From NCBI RefSeq assembly GCF_001428125.1, contig NZ_LMSM01000007.1, forward strand, positions 220,840 to 284,839: a stretch of DNA of 64,000 nucleotides. Reading direction: 5' to 3'. This stretch comes from Nocardioides sp. Soil774. Lineage in GTDB: Bacteria; Actinomycetota; Actinomycetes; Propionibacteriales; Nocardioidaceae. Every line of letters begins with the position of its first letter. Position 1 is the stretch's first letter. Under the pieces are notes generated by a model, which worked only from the letters and a program-made list of their open reading frames with translations, was not told the DNA's origin and did not search any database. Below, piece after piece: positions 33,546 through 42,149 of this stretch. A program made the translations under genes and the position numbers.

Positions 33546-33995
33546 ATGGGTTTCGGAGACGCCGTGCAGCAGGCCATCCACGCATCGACCGGGGTGCCGC
33601 GGCTCTACGCCGCGGCCCTGAAGGCAGGACTGGGACAGTCCGGCGCGCTCGAGTCGCTGCGCATCTCACAGGCCGCGCTGCAGGCCTCCGCCAGGCACGG
33701 CCGCGGCGTGCCCGGGCGCACCAACGCGATGCGGCACTTCATGTGGCAGGCCGCGCTCACCGCGAAGTTCGGCCTCGACGCCGCCCGCACCATCGCCGCG
33801 GCGCAGGAGGCCGGGACGCCGAGCACGCGCGACTCCCGGGTCGACCAGCACAACAACGGGGTCGGCCAGTCCTACGGCGTCGACAACGCCGACGACCTCC
33901 GCACGCTCGGCCCGGGTGAGGCCATGGCCGCCCTGGTGCCCGTGGCGCTGGCGAAGTGGGAGGCCGAGGAGCTGGTCTGGGTCACCAGGCGGTGA
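33546..33995 (+). CDS. DUF6973-like protein
   Basis: 149-residue protein, mostly helical. A conserved block reads RTNAMRHFMWQAALTAKFG, then AAAQEAG and RVDQHNNGVGQSYG. This His/Asn-rich pattern recalls the DUF6973 family, often found in secreted or toxin C-terminal domains, but here it stands alone and without a signal peptide. No function can be assigned. The ATG at 33546 lacks a ribosome-binding site. The 3' end overlaps the convergent deaminase gene by 14 bp. Confidence 0.6.
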   Translation: MGFGDAVQQAIHASTGVPRLYAAALKAGLGQSGALESLRISQAALQASARHGRGVPGRTNAMRHFMWQAALTAKFGLDAARTIAAAQEAGTPSTRDSRVDQHNNGVGQSYGVDNADDLRTLGPGEAMAALVPVALAKWEAEELVWVTRR

Positions 33996-34425
33996 GGCCC
34001 TGCCGGTCGTGCTCGCCGTCGGGCCACACGGCCCGTACGACCCCGGCGGCCGCCAGCGCCTTGCGGCAGCCCGGGCACGGCGGGTCGGTGATGTAGGCGG
34101 TGGCGCCCTTGGTGTCGCGCGTGGCGAAGAGCAGTGCATTGACCTCGGCGTGGATCGCGATGCAGAAACCGGCCGTGCCGGGCCGGTCGTAGTCACCGAG
34201 CCCCGGCACGTCGTCGTAGCCCAGCCGGCCGCGCGGGCAGGCTCCCATCAGGCAGTCGTCCTCGCCCGGGGCGGCTCCGTTGTAGCCGGTCGCGATGATG
34301 CGGTGGTCGATCGTCAGCACCGCCCCGACCCGGCGGCGCGTGCACTTGGCGCGCGCGGAGACCGCGGAGGCGATGCCGAGGAAGTAGTCGTCCCAGCCGG
34401 GGACCGCGGTCGGGTGCTCGCTCAC
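33982..34425 (-). CDS. dCMP/cytidine deaminase-family zinc protein
   Basis: 147-residue deaminase. The zinc site is HAEVNA with the proton-shuttle glutamate, followed by DPPCPGCRKAL with the two cysteine ligands. The N-terminal GWDDYFLGIASAVSARAKCT and the VGAVLTIDHRIIATGYNGA segment match the dCMP deaminase (ComEB) group. The GTG at 34425 overlaps the VOC gene stop by 4 nt. Likely role: deoxycytidylate or another nucleotide deamination. Confidence 0.85.
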   Translation of the reverse strand: MSEHPTAVPGWDDYFLGIASAVSARAKCTRRRVGAVLTIDHRIIATGYNGAAPGEDDCLMGACPRGRLGYDDVPGLGDYDRPGTAGFCIAIHAEVNALLFATRDTKGATAYITDPPCPGCRKALAAAGVVRAVWPDGEHDRQGLTAW

Positions 34426-34838
34426 GGGAGCACAGACTGCCCGATGTCGCCCGGGTTGTAGGCGACTTCCCACCGGAAGCCGTCGGGGTCGGCGAAGTAG
34501 CCGCCGTAGCCGCCCCAGTCGCGCTCACTGGCCTCGCCCACGTGCGAGGCCCCGGCCACCCGCGCCTGCTCCAGGACGGTGTCGACGCCCTGGGTGGTGG
34601 CGAGGTTGTGCGACAGCGTGACCGGCGGGACGCCGCCGCGCGCCGGGGCGTGCCCGACCTCCGCGACGAAGCCGTCCTCCACCCACAGGCTGAGCACGAC
34701 CTTCTCGGCCACCTTGAACATCAGCACCTCGCCCGGCACGTCGAGCTCGGGCTCCCACCCGAGGCCGTCGACGTAGAAGCGCCGGGTGGCGTCGAGGTCG
34801 GTCACCACGAGGGTGATGAAGCTGACCCGCTGGTCCAT
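34422..34838 (-). CDS. VOC-family (glyoxalase-like) protein
   Basis: 138-residue protein of the vicinal oxygen chelate fold with two beta-alpha-beta-beta-beta repeats. Landmarks are ITLVVTDLDATRRFYVDGLG at the start, and GGYFADPDGFRWEVAYNP near the end, where the second metal-ligand region usually lies. Metal ligands are not all evident, so it may be a binding protein rather than an enzyme. The ATG at 34838 begins 1 nt after the acetyltransferase stop. Confidence 0.82.
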   Translation of the reverse strand: MDQRVSFITLVVTDLDATRRFYVDGLGWEPELDVPGEVLMFKVAEKVVLSLWVEDGFVAEVGHAPARGGVPPVTLSHNLATTQGVDTVLEQARVAGASHVGEASERDWGGYGGYFADPDGFRWEVAYNPGDIGQSVLP

Positions 34839-34839
34839 C

Positions 34840-35607
34840 TCAGTCCTCCTGCTCGGCACGGCCGGCCGGCGCGGGCCGGGCCGCGAGCCGGGCGCGCTGG
34901 CGACCGGCGTCGTCGAAGTTGGCGTCGTCGAGCCAGGCGTCGAGCGCCGCCCGCACACGCGGCCACTCGAGGTCGGTGATGGAGAACCAGTCGGTGTCGC
35001 GGTTGCGGCCCTTGTAGACGACCGCGTTGCGGAAGCGTCCCTCCCAGATGAAGCCGAGCCGCAGCGCCGCGCGGCGCGACGGCGCGTTGAGGCTGTCGCA
35101 CTTCCACTCGTAGCGCCGCATGCCCAGGTCGTCGAACGCGAGCCGCAGGAGCAGCGCCATCGCCTCGGTGGCGGCGCGGCTGCGCTGGAGCTGGCGGCCG
35201 AACGCGATGCCGCCCACCTCGATCGACCCCATGACAGGATCGATGCGCATCAACGAGCAGAAGCCCGCCGCGCGGCCCGTCTCGACCGGGACGATGGCGT
35301 ACATGACCTGTCCGGGATCGGCGGCGCCGTGCTCGACGATCGCCGCCATCTCGTCGCGGTCGCGCGGGCGCTCCCAGAACAGGTAGGTCCACGTCGGCTC
35401 GTCGTCGGGGCGGCACAGGGCCCGGAGGAGGTCGTCGACGTGCCGCTCCCCGATCGGTTCGAGCCGGACGCCGCGCCCCTCGAGGACGACGTCCTTCGCT
35501 GGCGGTCTGGCGCCCGACCAGTCGACGGGCCGGCCGAGCGGCTGCCCGTGGTCGTTGGTGCTCCTCGTCCGCGTGGCCGAGAGCCGCACCCCCACCGGCC
35601 CGCTCAC
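34840..35607 (-). CDS. GNAT-family N-acetyltransferase (RimJ/RimL-like)
   Basis: 255-residue acetyltransferase. The N-terminal 45 residues contain a short NDHGQPLGRPVDWSGA segment typical of a subgroup of actinobacterial GNATs. The acetyl-CoA region includes GSIEVGGIAFGRQLQRSRAATEA, and the late conserved segment is YEWKCDSLNAPSRRAALRLGF, matching RimL-type enzymes. Substrate unknown. GTG start at 35607 overlaps the kynU stop, so it is translated with kynU. Confidence 0.85.
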   Translation of the reverse strand: MSGPVGVRLSATRTRSTNDHGQPLGRPVDWSGARPPAKDVVLEGRGVRLEPIGERHVDDLLRALCRPDDEPTWTYLFWERPRDRDEMAAIVEHGAADPGQVMYAIVPVETGRAAGFCSLMRIDPVMGSIEVGGIAFGRQLQRSRAATEAMALLLRLAFDDLGMRRYEWKCDSLNAPSRRAALRLGFIWEGRFRNAVVYKGRNRDTDWFSITDLEWPRVRAALDAWLDDANFDDAGRQRARLAARPAPAGRAEQED

Positions 35608-36818
35608 CGCAGCGCCTCCGCGACCGCGGCCATGCCGCGCTCGACCTCGTCGAACGACGTCGACAGCGGCGACAGCCCGATCCGCAGCCCGCCGGGGTCG
35701 CGGTAGTCGGGGATGACGTCGCGCTCCCACAGGCGTGCGGTCACCTCGCGCATCCGCTCGTGGTGCAGCGTCACGTGGCCGCCGCGCTGCGCGGGGTCGC
35801 GCGGCGAGGCGAGGGTGACCTCGGGCAGCGTCGCGTCGGCGAGCTCGACGGCGTACGACGTCAGCGCGACGGACTTGGCGCGGATCGCCTCGATCCCGGC
35901 CTCCTCGACCAGCTCGAGCATGCTCTGCATCGCGACCATCCCCAGGATCGGCGGGGTGCCGGAGATGAAGCGCCGGATGCCCGAGGCGGGCGTGTAGCCC
36001 GGGCCCATGAGGAACGGGTCGGCATGGCCCATCCAGCCCTGGATCGGCTGGGTGAGCTCGCCCTGGAGCCGCTGCGCCACGTAGCCGAAGGCCGGCGAGC
36101 CGGGGCCGCCGTTGAGGTACTTGTAGCTGCAGCCGACGGCGAGGTCGGCGTCCCACGCGTCGAGGTCGACCGCGACCGCACCGGCGGAGTGGCAGAGGTC
36201 CCAGAGCACCAGGGCGCCGGCGTCGTGGGCGATGCGGGTGAGCTCGGGTGCGTCGGCCAGCCAGGCCGAGCGGTAGGCCACGTGGTTGAGCACGACCAGC
36301 GCGGTGCGCTCCCCCACGACCTCGCGCAGCTGGTCGGCGGTGACGCCGGCTGAGGTGTCGACCTCGATCCAGCGCAGCGTCAGGCCGCGCTCGGCGGCGA
36401 TGCCCTCGGCGACGTAGCGGTCGGTCGGGAAGTTGTCGGTGTCGATGACGATCTCGGTGCGCGCAGGGTCGGTGCGCACGGCGTGGTCGACGGCAGCCCG
36501 CATCAGCTTGTAGAGCCAGACGGTGGTCGAGTCACCGACGGCGGTCTGGCCCGGCGCGGCGCCCAGGCAGACCCGGCCGAGGTCGTCGCCGAGGGTGGTG
36601 GGCAGGTCCATCCAGCGCTCGTCCCAGCCGCGGATCAGCCGGCCGCCCCACTCGTGCTCGACGAAGTCGGTGAGGCGCTCGGCCGCGGTCGCGACGGGGC
36701 GGCCGAGGGAGTTGCCGTCGAAGTAGACGAGGTCACTGCCGGCGCCGACGAACCGATCGCGGAAGTGCGCCAGCGGGTCGGCGGCGTCGAGCCCGGTCGC
36801 GGAGGTGGAGGTGCTCAC
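35604..36818 (-). CDS. kynU: Kynureninase
   Basis: PLP enzyme that hydrolyses kynurenine to anthranilate and alanine. 404 residues from a GTG at 36818. Characteristic segments are YFDGNSLGRP, the NFPTDRYVAEG loop, LWDLCHSAGA with the PLP-contacting aspartate, and the Schiff-base lysine in GCSYKYLNGGPG. It heads an overlapping operon with GNAT, VOC and deaminase genes. No tryptophan dioxygenase or kynurenine formamidase gene lies in the window. Confidence 0.95.
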   Translation of the reverse strand: MSTSTSATGLDAADPLAHFRDRFVGAGSDLVYFDGNSLGRPVATAAERLTDFVEHEWGGRLIRGWDERWMDLPTTLGDDLGRVCLGAAPGQTAVGDSTTVWLYKLMRAAVDHAVRTDPARTEIVIDTDNFPTDRYVAEGIAAERGLTLRWIEVDTSAGVTADQLREVVGERTALVVLNHVAYRSAWLADAPELTRIAHDAGALVLWDLCHSAGAVAVDLDAWDADLAVGCSYKYLNGGPGSPAFGYVAQRLQGELTQPIQGWMGHADPFLMGPGYTPASGIRRFISGTPPILGMVAMQSMLELVEEAGIEAIRAKSVALTSYAVELADATLPEVTLASPRDPAQRGGHVTLHHERMREVTARLWERDVIPDYRDPGGLRIGLSPLSTSFDEVERGMAAVAEALR

Positions 36819-36843
36819 CTCCGCAACCTATCCGGCCGGTGCG

Positions 36844-38535
36844 TCAGTAGCAGACGGCGCCGTGGGCCGCGGACTGCACGACCTTGCGGTACTTGCCGAG
36901 CACGCCGCGGGTGTACTTCGGCGGCAGCGGCTCCCAGCCCTCGGCGCGCTGGGCCAGCTCGGCCTCGTCGAGGTCGACGTCGAGGCTCATGCTGGCCACG
37001 TCGAGGGTGATCCGGTCGCCGTCACGGAGGAAGGCGATCGGGCCGCCGTCGCTGGCCTCGGGGGCGATGTGGCCCACGCACAGGCCCGTCGTGCCCCCGG
37101 AGAACCGACCGTCGGTGATCAGCAGGACGTCCTTGCCAAGGCCGGCTCCCTTGATCGCGCCGGTGATGGCGAGCATCTCCCGCATGCCGGGGCCACCCTT
37201 GGGGCCCTCGTAGCGGATCACCACGACGTCACCGGCCTTGATCGCCCCCTCGGCGAGCGCGTCGAGCGCCTTGCGCTCACCGTCGAAGACGCGCGCGGTG
37301 CCGGTGAAGGTGGAGTCGTCGAAGCCGGCGCTCTTGACGACGGCACCGTCGGGGGCGAGGGAGCCCTTGAGGATGGTGAGACCGCCGGTGGCGTGGATCG
37401 GGCGGTCGAGCTGGCGCAGGATCTCGCCGTCGAGGGGCTTGGGGTCGAGGTCGGCGAGGTTCTCCGCCATCGTCTTGCCGGTGCAGGTGAGCACGTCGCC
37501 GTGCAGGTGACCCGCGTCGAGCAGCGCTCGCAGCAGCACGGGGATGCCGCCGACGCGGTCGAAGTCGGTCCACACGAAGCGGCCGAAGGGCTTCATGTCG
37601 GCCAGGTGCGGCACGTTCTTGCCGATGCGGGTGAAGTCGTCGAGGGTGAGGTCGACCTCGGCCTCACGGGCGATCGCGAGCAGGTGGAGCACGGCGTTGG
37701 TGGAGCCGCCGAGGGCCATCGCCATCGCGATGGCGTTCTCGAAGGCCGGCTTGGTCATGATCTGGCGGGCGGTGATGCCCTTGCGGAGCATCTCGACGAC
37801 GGCCTCGCCGGACTTGTGGGCGAAGCCGTCGCGGCGACGGTCCACGGCCGGCGGGCTGGAGCTGCCCGGCAGCGACATGCCGAGGGCCTCGGCCACGCTG
37901 GCCATCGTGTTGGCGGTGTACGCCCCGCCGCACGCGCCCTCGCCGGGACAGATCGCGCGCTCGATCTCGTCTACCTTCTCGCGGCTGATCTTGCCGGCCA
38001 GGCACGCGCCGACCGCCTCGAAGGCGTCGATGATCGTGACGTCCTTGCCGTCGACCTGGCCGGGCATGATCGTGCCGGCGTAGAGGAAGACGCTCGCGAG
38101 GTCGAGGCGCGCGGCGGCCATCAGCATCCCGGGCAGCGACTTGTCGCACCCGGCGAGCAGGACCGAGCCGTCGAGCCGCTCGGCCATCATCACGGTCTCG
38201 ACGGAGTCGGCAATCACCTCGCGGCTGACGAGGGAGAAGTGCATGCCCTCGTGACCCATCGAGATCCCGTCGGAGACCGAGATGGTGCCGAACTCCAGCG
38301 GGAAGCCACCGGCGGCGTGCACGCCGTTCTTCACCGCCTTGGCCAGCCGGTCGAGCGACAGGTTGCACGGGGTGATCTCGTTCCAGCTCGACGCGACCCC
38401 GATCTGGGGCTTCACCCAGTCGTCGTCACCCATGCCCACCGCGCGCAGCATCCCGCGGGCAGCGGTCGCCTCGAGTCCGTCGGTGACGTCGCGGCTGCGG
38501 GGCTTGATGTCGGGGGCGTCGCCTGCGTGGGTCAT
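36844..38535 (-). CDS. ilvD: Dihydroxy-acid dehydratase
   Basis: Iron-sulfur enzyme that dehydrates dihydroxyisovalerate and its isoleucine-pathway homologue. 563 residues from the ATG at 38535. Cluster and active-site elements include [54 protein letters not shown] and the C-terminal [21 protein letters not shown] (serine base). It is separated from ilvBNC by about 5 kb of unrelated genes. It lies 25 bp upstream of the kynU start. Confidence 0.97.
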   Translation of the reverse strand: MTHAGDAPDIKPRSRDVTDGLEATAARGMLRAVGMGDDDWVKPQIGVASSWNEITPCNLSLDRLAKAVKNGVHAAGGFPLEFGTISVSDGISMGHEGMHFSLVSREVIADSVETVMMAERLDGSVLLAGCDKSLPGMLMAAARLDLASVFLYAGTIMPGQVDGKDVTIIDAFEAVGACLAGKISREKVDEIERAICPGEGACGGAYTANTMASVAEALGMSLPGSSSPPAVDRRRDGFAHKSGEAVVEMLRKGITARQIMTKPAFENAIAMAMALGGSTNAVLHLLAIAREAEVDLTLDDFTRIGKNVPHLADMKPFGRFVWTDFDRVGGIPVLLRALLDAGHLHGDVLTCTGKTMAENLADLDPKPLDGEILRQLDRPIHATGGLTILKGSLAPDGAVVKSAGFDDSTFTGTARVFDGERKALDALAEGAIKAGDVVVIRYEGPKGGPGMREMLAITGAIKGAGLGKDVLLITDGRFSGGTTGLCVGHIAPEASDGGPIAFLRDGDRITLDVASMSLDVDLDEAELAQRAEGWEPLPPKYTRGVLGKYRKVVQSAAHGAVCY

Positions 38536-38579
38536 GGACGTCAGGCTAGCCGCGGCCGGATCCACCCGGCGCCCGCGTC

Positions 38580-39182
38580 TCACCTGCCTGCGCGACGACG
38601 TTCGCGCTGCTCGTCGCACCACTCCACCTCGGCGGCGAGCTGGTGCACGGCGGGGTGGTCGTCAGGCGTCCCGTGCAGCCACCGCTCGATCCCCTTCCGG
38701 TGCGGCGAGAGGGTGAACCGGATCCCTGGATCCCGCCGGCGACGCGAGCGGTCGCGAGCGTCGTACGCCTCCACCGACGTCATCGACCGCAACCGACGCG
38801 GGATCCACCAGTGCGCCGCCTTGAGGTCGGTGTGCGCGGGATACCTGCTGCCCCCGTGCTTGCGCGCGCCGTCCTCCCGCATGGGTGCCACCTCCGCGCC
38901 CGTGTCGCGATCGGTGAGCCGCACCTCCACTCCTGCGAGCTCCAGCAGGCGCAGGACCATCGCGACCCTCGGGCTGGTGCGCGCGGTCTCCCACCGCGCC
39001 ACCTGGGACTGAGACACACCGAGGATCTCGGCCAGTCCGCGCTGCGATACGTCGAGGATGCGCCGGACCCGCCGGACGATGCCGGGGACGTGACCCTTGA
39101 ACGGCCCCATCCACCACCACTCGCGCTCGGCCTCGGTCCAGTTGGCCATCGAGTCCCACGTCGCCGCGTCGATGTCGTCCAT
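38580..39182 (-). CDS. XRE-family helix-turn-helix protein
   Basis: 200-residue protein. A Trp-rich N-terminus ([21 protein letters not shown]) precedes an XRE helix-turn-helix (about 40-80: [29 protein letters not shown]). The C-terminal 100 residues are basic, with a [16 protein letters not shown] segment and an Arg-rich stretch, and look like an HTH-associated domain found in antitoxin-like proteins of actinobacteria. There is no adjacent toxin. The ATG at 39182 starts the domain. Confidence 0.78.
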   Translation of the reverse strand: MDDIDAATWDSMANWTEAEREWWWMGPFKGHVPGIVRRVRRILDVSQRGLAEILGVSQSQVARWETARTSPRVAMVLRLLELAGVEVRLTDRDTGAEVAPMREDGARKHGGSRYPAHTDLKAAHWWIPRRLRSMTSVEAYDARDRSRRRRDPGIRFTLSPHRKGIERWLHGTPDDHPAVHQLAAEVEWCDEQRERRRAGR

Positions 39183-39506
39183 TGCCTCACGCTCCCCGTC
39201 CCGGTGTGTCGGCGCCGCCCGGTCGGGCGACGTCGTACACCCATGACAGGCAGCGGCACCGACATCCCGACGGCGTCGTCCACAGGGGCCGCCCTCACCC
39301 GACCTCAGGGCCGGCCTGTGGACGTCTCCTGGTCCGCGATGGCCCGAGTCGCCCGACGGCTGCTCCGGTCACCGCGCCGTCCCCTCACCCCTTGGCCTTG
39401 AGTCGCCCAGCGACTCATCGCCAAGCGAGGCGACGAGCGGTCTGGCAAACCGGGCGGGCAGCCGGACGGGGAGCCGGTCGGGATCTGGACGGGGAGGCGG
39501 TCGCGG
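39183..39506. other. 324-bp intergenic region
   Basis: Lies between the XRE gene start (39182) and the 3' end of the BNR-repeat gene (39507), both minus strand. It holds the hairpin/palindrome at 39391-39425 and presumably the XRE promoter. A plus-strand reading frame of about 53 codons from 39244 is not supported by a ribosome-binding site or similarity. Nothing else is evident. Confidence 0.5.
39391..39425. repeat. Palindromic repeat TGAGTCGC-CCA-GCGACTCA with extended stem
   Basis: The core palindrome is at 39399-39417 (8-bp arms, 3-nt loop). Outside it, CTTGGC (39391-39396) pairs with GCCAAG (39420-39425) across a 2-nt mismatch. It may serve as the terminator of the BNR-repeat gene. The same 19-bp core, in the same or opposite orientation, occurs three times inside the coding region at 46989-47124. 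Confidence 0.85.
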
Positions 39507-40610
39507 TCAGTCGATCTTGGCGGCGCGTACGACGAGGACGTCGGGCAGGTCCTTGTGGATCTCCTGCCAGGAAGTGCCCTCGTCGGGCGAGGCCCACACC
39601 CCGCCGTTGCGCCCGCCGAAGTAGAGGCCGGCCTGGTCGTGGTCGTCGACGCACATCGCGTCGCGCATCACCGCGGCGTAGTAGCCCTCGGGAAGGCTGC
39701 CCTCGCCGAGCGGCTCCCACGAGGTGCCCGCGTCGACGGTGCGGTAGACGCGCGCCTTGCCGTCGACCGGCCAGCGACCCTCGGCGCCGTCGATGGGGAA
39801 GTTGTAGGCGGTGTCGCCGCGGTGCGGGTGGGTGACCATGGCGAACCCGAAGTCGGTCGGCAGGGTCGCAGCGATGTCCTGCCAGGACGCCCCGCCGTCG
39901 TCGGAGCGGTAGACGCCGCCGTGGTTCTGCAGGTAGAGGCGCTCGGGGTCGACCGCGTCGCGAGCGACCTTGTGCACGCACTGCCCGAACTCGGGGTAGT
40001 TGCGCTCGCCGGGGAAGAACTCGGCCTTGATGCCGGTGTTGGACGCCGACCACGACTCGCCCCCGTCGGCGGTCACGTAGACCCCGCCGGTGGAGAGCGC
40101 GGCCAGGACCCGGTCGGGGTCGGTCGGGTGCGGCAGGATCGTGTGGAAGGCCTGACCCCCGAAGCCCGCGTTCCACTCCGGGCGGTGCGGGTGGTCCCAG
40201 AGCCCGCGGACGAGCGAGAAGGTCTCGCCCCGATCCTCGGAGCGGAAGACCGCGCCGGGCTCGGTGCCGGCCCAGACGATGCCCTCGCCGCCGTCGGCCG
40301 ACACGCCGGGCTGCAGCTGCCACACGCGGGCCAGGGTCGCGCCGGTGTCCTCGGGGAAGCGGGCCGCGCCGTTGGGGGTCTCGCCCCACGACCCCCCGAG
40401 GTCGTCGGAGCGCCAGACCTGGGGGCCCAGCCAGCTCGACGACGCACCCGCCAGCAGACGCGGCGAGCCCCCGCGGGTGTCGACCATGACGGAGTAGACC
40501 TCCTCCATCGGGAAGTGGGGCCCGGTCCACTCCCACGACCGGCGTTCCTCGTCGGAGGTGCCGAGCCACAGGCCCTTGCGGGTCCCGACCATGAGCAGCG
40601 TGCGCGACAT
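39507..40610 (-). CDS. BNR/sialidase-like beta-propeller protein
   Basis: 367-residue protein made of repeated BNR/Asp-box units: WRSDDLGGSW, FRSEDRGETF, VTADGGESW, YRSDDGGASW, YRTVDAGTSW and ASPDEGTSW. These predict a six- or seven-bladed propeller as in exo-alpha-sialidases and photosystem II stability (YCF48-like) proteins. No signal peptide is present and the sialidase Arg triad is not evident, so enzymatic activity is unlikely. ATG at 40610. Divergent from the PadR regulator, which may control it. Confidence 0.82.
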   Translation of the reverse strand: MSRTLLMVGTRKGLWLGTSDEERRSWEWTGPHFPMEEVYSVMVDTRGGSPRLLAGASSSWLGPQVWRSDDLGGSWGETPNGAARFPEDTGATLARVWQLQPGVSADGGEGIVWAGTEPGAVFRSEDRGETFSLVRGLWDHPHRPEWNAGFGGQAFHTILPHPTDPDRVLAALSTGGVYVTADGGESWSASNTGIKAEFFPGERNYPEFGQCVHKVARDAVDPERLYLQNHGGVYRSDDGGASWQDIAATLPTDFGFAMVTHPHRGDTAYNFPIDGAEGRWPVDGKARVYRTVDAGTSWEPLGEGSLPEGYYAAVMRDAMCVDDHDQAGLYFGGRNGGVWASPDEGTSWQEIHKDLPDVLVVRAAKID

Positions 40611-40632
40611 CTGTCCTCCGTCAGCAGATGGT

Positions 40633-40645
40633 GTCACTACGTGAC
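40633..40645. promoter_or_regulatory. Small palindrome in PadR/BNR-gene divergent promoter
   Basis: GTCAC-TAC-GTGAC at 40633-40645, midway between the divergent starts at 40610 and 40679. The surrounding bases are AT-rich for this genome. A candidate PadR operator, although it does not match the better-known ATGT-N8-ACAT pattern. Confidence 0.35.
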
Positions 40646-40678
40646 TATTCCGATTAGGAACACTACTCTCGAGTGGCG

Positions 40679-41272
40679 ATGAGTCAAGACATCCCGGTGA
40701 CCGGATACGCGATCCTCGGCCTGCTCACCTTCGGCGACGAGCTGACGGGCTACGAGATCAAGCAGCGCGCCGACGTCACGCTCCGCTTCTACTGGGTCTC
40801 CCCCGCGATGAGCCAGATCTACACCGAGCTCCGCCGGCTCAGCGACCGCGGCCTGGTCGTCGCCGACGTCCGACGGGACGGTGGGCGGGAGGACGGGCGG
40901 GAGGTCACGACGTACGCCATCACGGACGCGGGCCAGGAGGCGCTGCGCGCCTGGATGGACCAGACCCCCGCCGGGTTCCCCGTGCTGAAGCACCCCGTGC
41001 TGCTGCGGCTGCTCATCGGGCACGTCACGGAGACCGAGCAGACCCGGCAGATGCTGCACGACTACGTCGCCGAGCTCGACCAGGCGCTGGCCGACCTGTC
41101 GGCGGTGCGCGAGAGCCTCAGGGGCGCCGACGAGCCCGGCCAGCCCTTCCGGTTCCCCTCGCTCGTCGCGGACTGGGGACTGGACTACTTCGACGCCGAG
41201 AAGAGGCACACCCGGCTCGCGCTGGCGAGCCTCGGTGAGACCGGCCCGGAGGGCGAGACCGCCACTGCCTAG
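40679..41272 (+). CDS. PadR-family transcriptional regulator
   Basis: 197-residue PadR/Vir repressor-like protein. The winged helix covers about residues 8-85: GYAILGLLTFGDELTGYEIK, then FYWVSPAMSQIYTELRRLSD and the wing ending in TTYAITDAGQEALRAWM. The C-terminal half is a helical Vir_act_alpha_C dimerisation domain. Start at the ATG at 40679 or a GTG two codons earlier. It is divergent from the BNR-repeat gene and 10 bp upstream of the EamA gene. Confidence 0.88.
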   Translation: MSQDIPVTGYAILGLLTFGDELTGYEIKQRADVTLRFYWVSPAMSQIYTELRRLSDRGLVVADVRRDGGREDGREVTTYAITDAGQEALRAWMDQTPAGFPVLKHPVLLRLLIGHVTETEQTRQMLHDYVAELDQALADLSAVRESLRGADEPGQPFRFPSLVADWGLDYFDAEKRHTRLALASLGETGPEGETATA

Positions 41273-41282
41273 GGTGAGGCGG

Positions 41283-42149
41283 GTGACCACCCGCCCGAGC
41301 CGGACCCAGCTCGGCCCCGTGGGCCTGGTGCTGGTCGGGATCCTGGCGGTCCAGCTGGGCGCCGCCATCGCCAAGGGCCTGTTCGGCGAGATCTCGCCGA
41401 CAGCGATGGTCTGGCTCCGCCTGGTCACCAGCGCCCTGGTGCTCGCCGCGGCCACCCGCCCACGGATCACCGGCCGTAGCCGCCGCGACTGGGTCGTCGT
41501 GCTGGGCTTCGGCGCGAGCCTGGCCACGATGAACTGGGCGATCTACCAGTCGTTCTCGCGCATCCCGCTGGGCATCGCGGTCACGATCGAGTTCATCGGT
41601 CCGCTGACGCTGGCCGTGCTGGGCTCACGACGCGCCCGCGACCTCACCTGGGTGGTGCTGGCCGGCGCCGGGGTGGCCCTGCTGGGCTTCCAGCGCACCG
41701 GGCTGGACCTGCTCGGCGTGGCGTACGCCCTGCTCGCCGGCGCCGCGTGGGCGGCGTACATCCTGCTCAGTGCCAGCACGGGACGCCGGTGGGCGGGCTT
41801 CGACGGCCTGGCGGTGGCGAGCGTCGCCGCAGCCACGGCGATGACGCTGCCCGCGCTGCTGAGCGCAGGCGGAAGCCTGTGGGACGGGCGGGTGCTCCTC
41901 CTCGGCGCCCTCGTAGGACTCCTCAGCTCGGTGATCCCCTACAGCTGCGAGCTCGTCGCGCTGCGCAGCCTGCGCCCGGCGGTGTTCGGCATCCTGATGA
42001 GCATGGAACCCGCGGCCGCAGCCCTGGCAGCCATCGTGGTGCTGCACGAGCACCTCTCGCCGCTCCAGTGGCTGGCGATCGCCTGCGTCGTCGTCGCCTC
42101 GGTGGGAGCGACCAGGTCTTCGGCGGCACCCGGCACAATCGCCACATGA
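41283..42149 (+). CDS. EamA/DMT-superfamily transporter
   Basis: 288-residue membrane protein with about ten segments in two EamA repeats (about 10-135 and 145-285). The RLVTSALVLAAATRP and FSRIPLGIAVTIEFIGPLTL segments resemble the RhtA (amino-acid or threonine/homoserine exporter) group. Substrate unknown. GTG start at 41283. Its stop overlaps the start of the next gene by 4 nt. Confidence 0.85.
   Translation: MTTRPSRTQLGPVGLVLVGILAVQLGAAIAKGLFGEISPTAMVWLRLVTSALVLAAATRPRITGRSRRDWVVVLGFGASLATMNWAIYQSFSRIPLGIAVTIEFIGPLTLAVLGSRRARDLTWVVLAGAGVALLGFQRTGLDLLGVAYALLAGAAWAAYILLSASTGRRWAGFDGLAVASVAAATAMTLPALLSAGGSLWDGRVLLLGALVGLLSSVIPYSCELVALRSLRPAVFGILMSMEPAAAALAAIVVLHEHLSPLQWLAIACVVVASVGATRSSAAPGTIAT

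Noticed and set aside
39244-39401. Plus-strand frame of about 53 codons between the XRE and BNR-repeat genes.
   Set aside because: No ribosome-binding site, low-complexity composition and it crosses part of the palindromic hairpin region; not supported as a gene.
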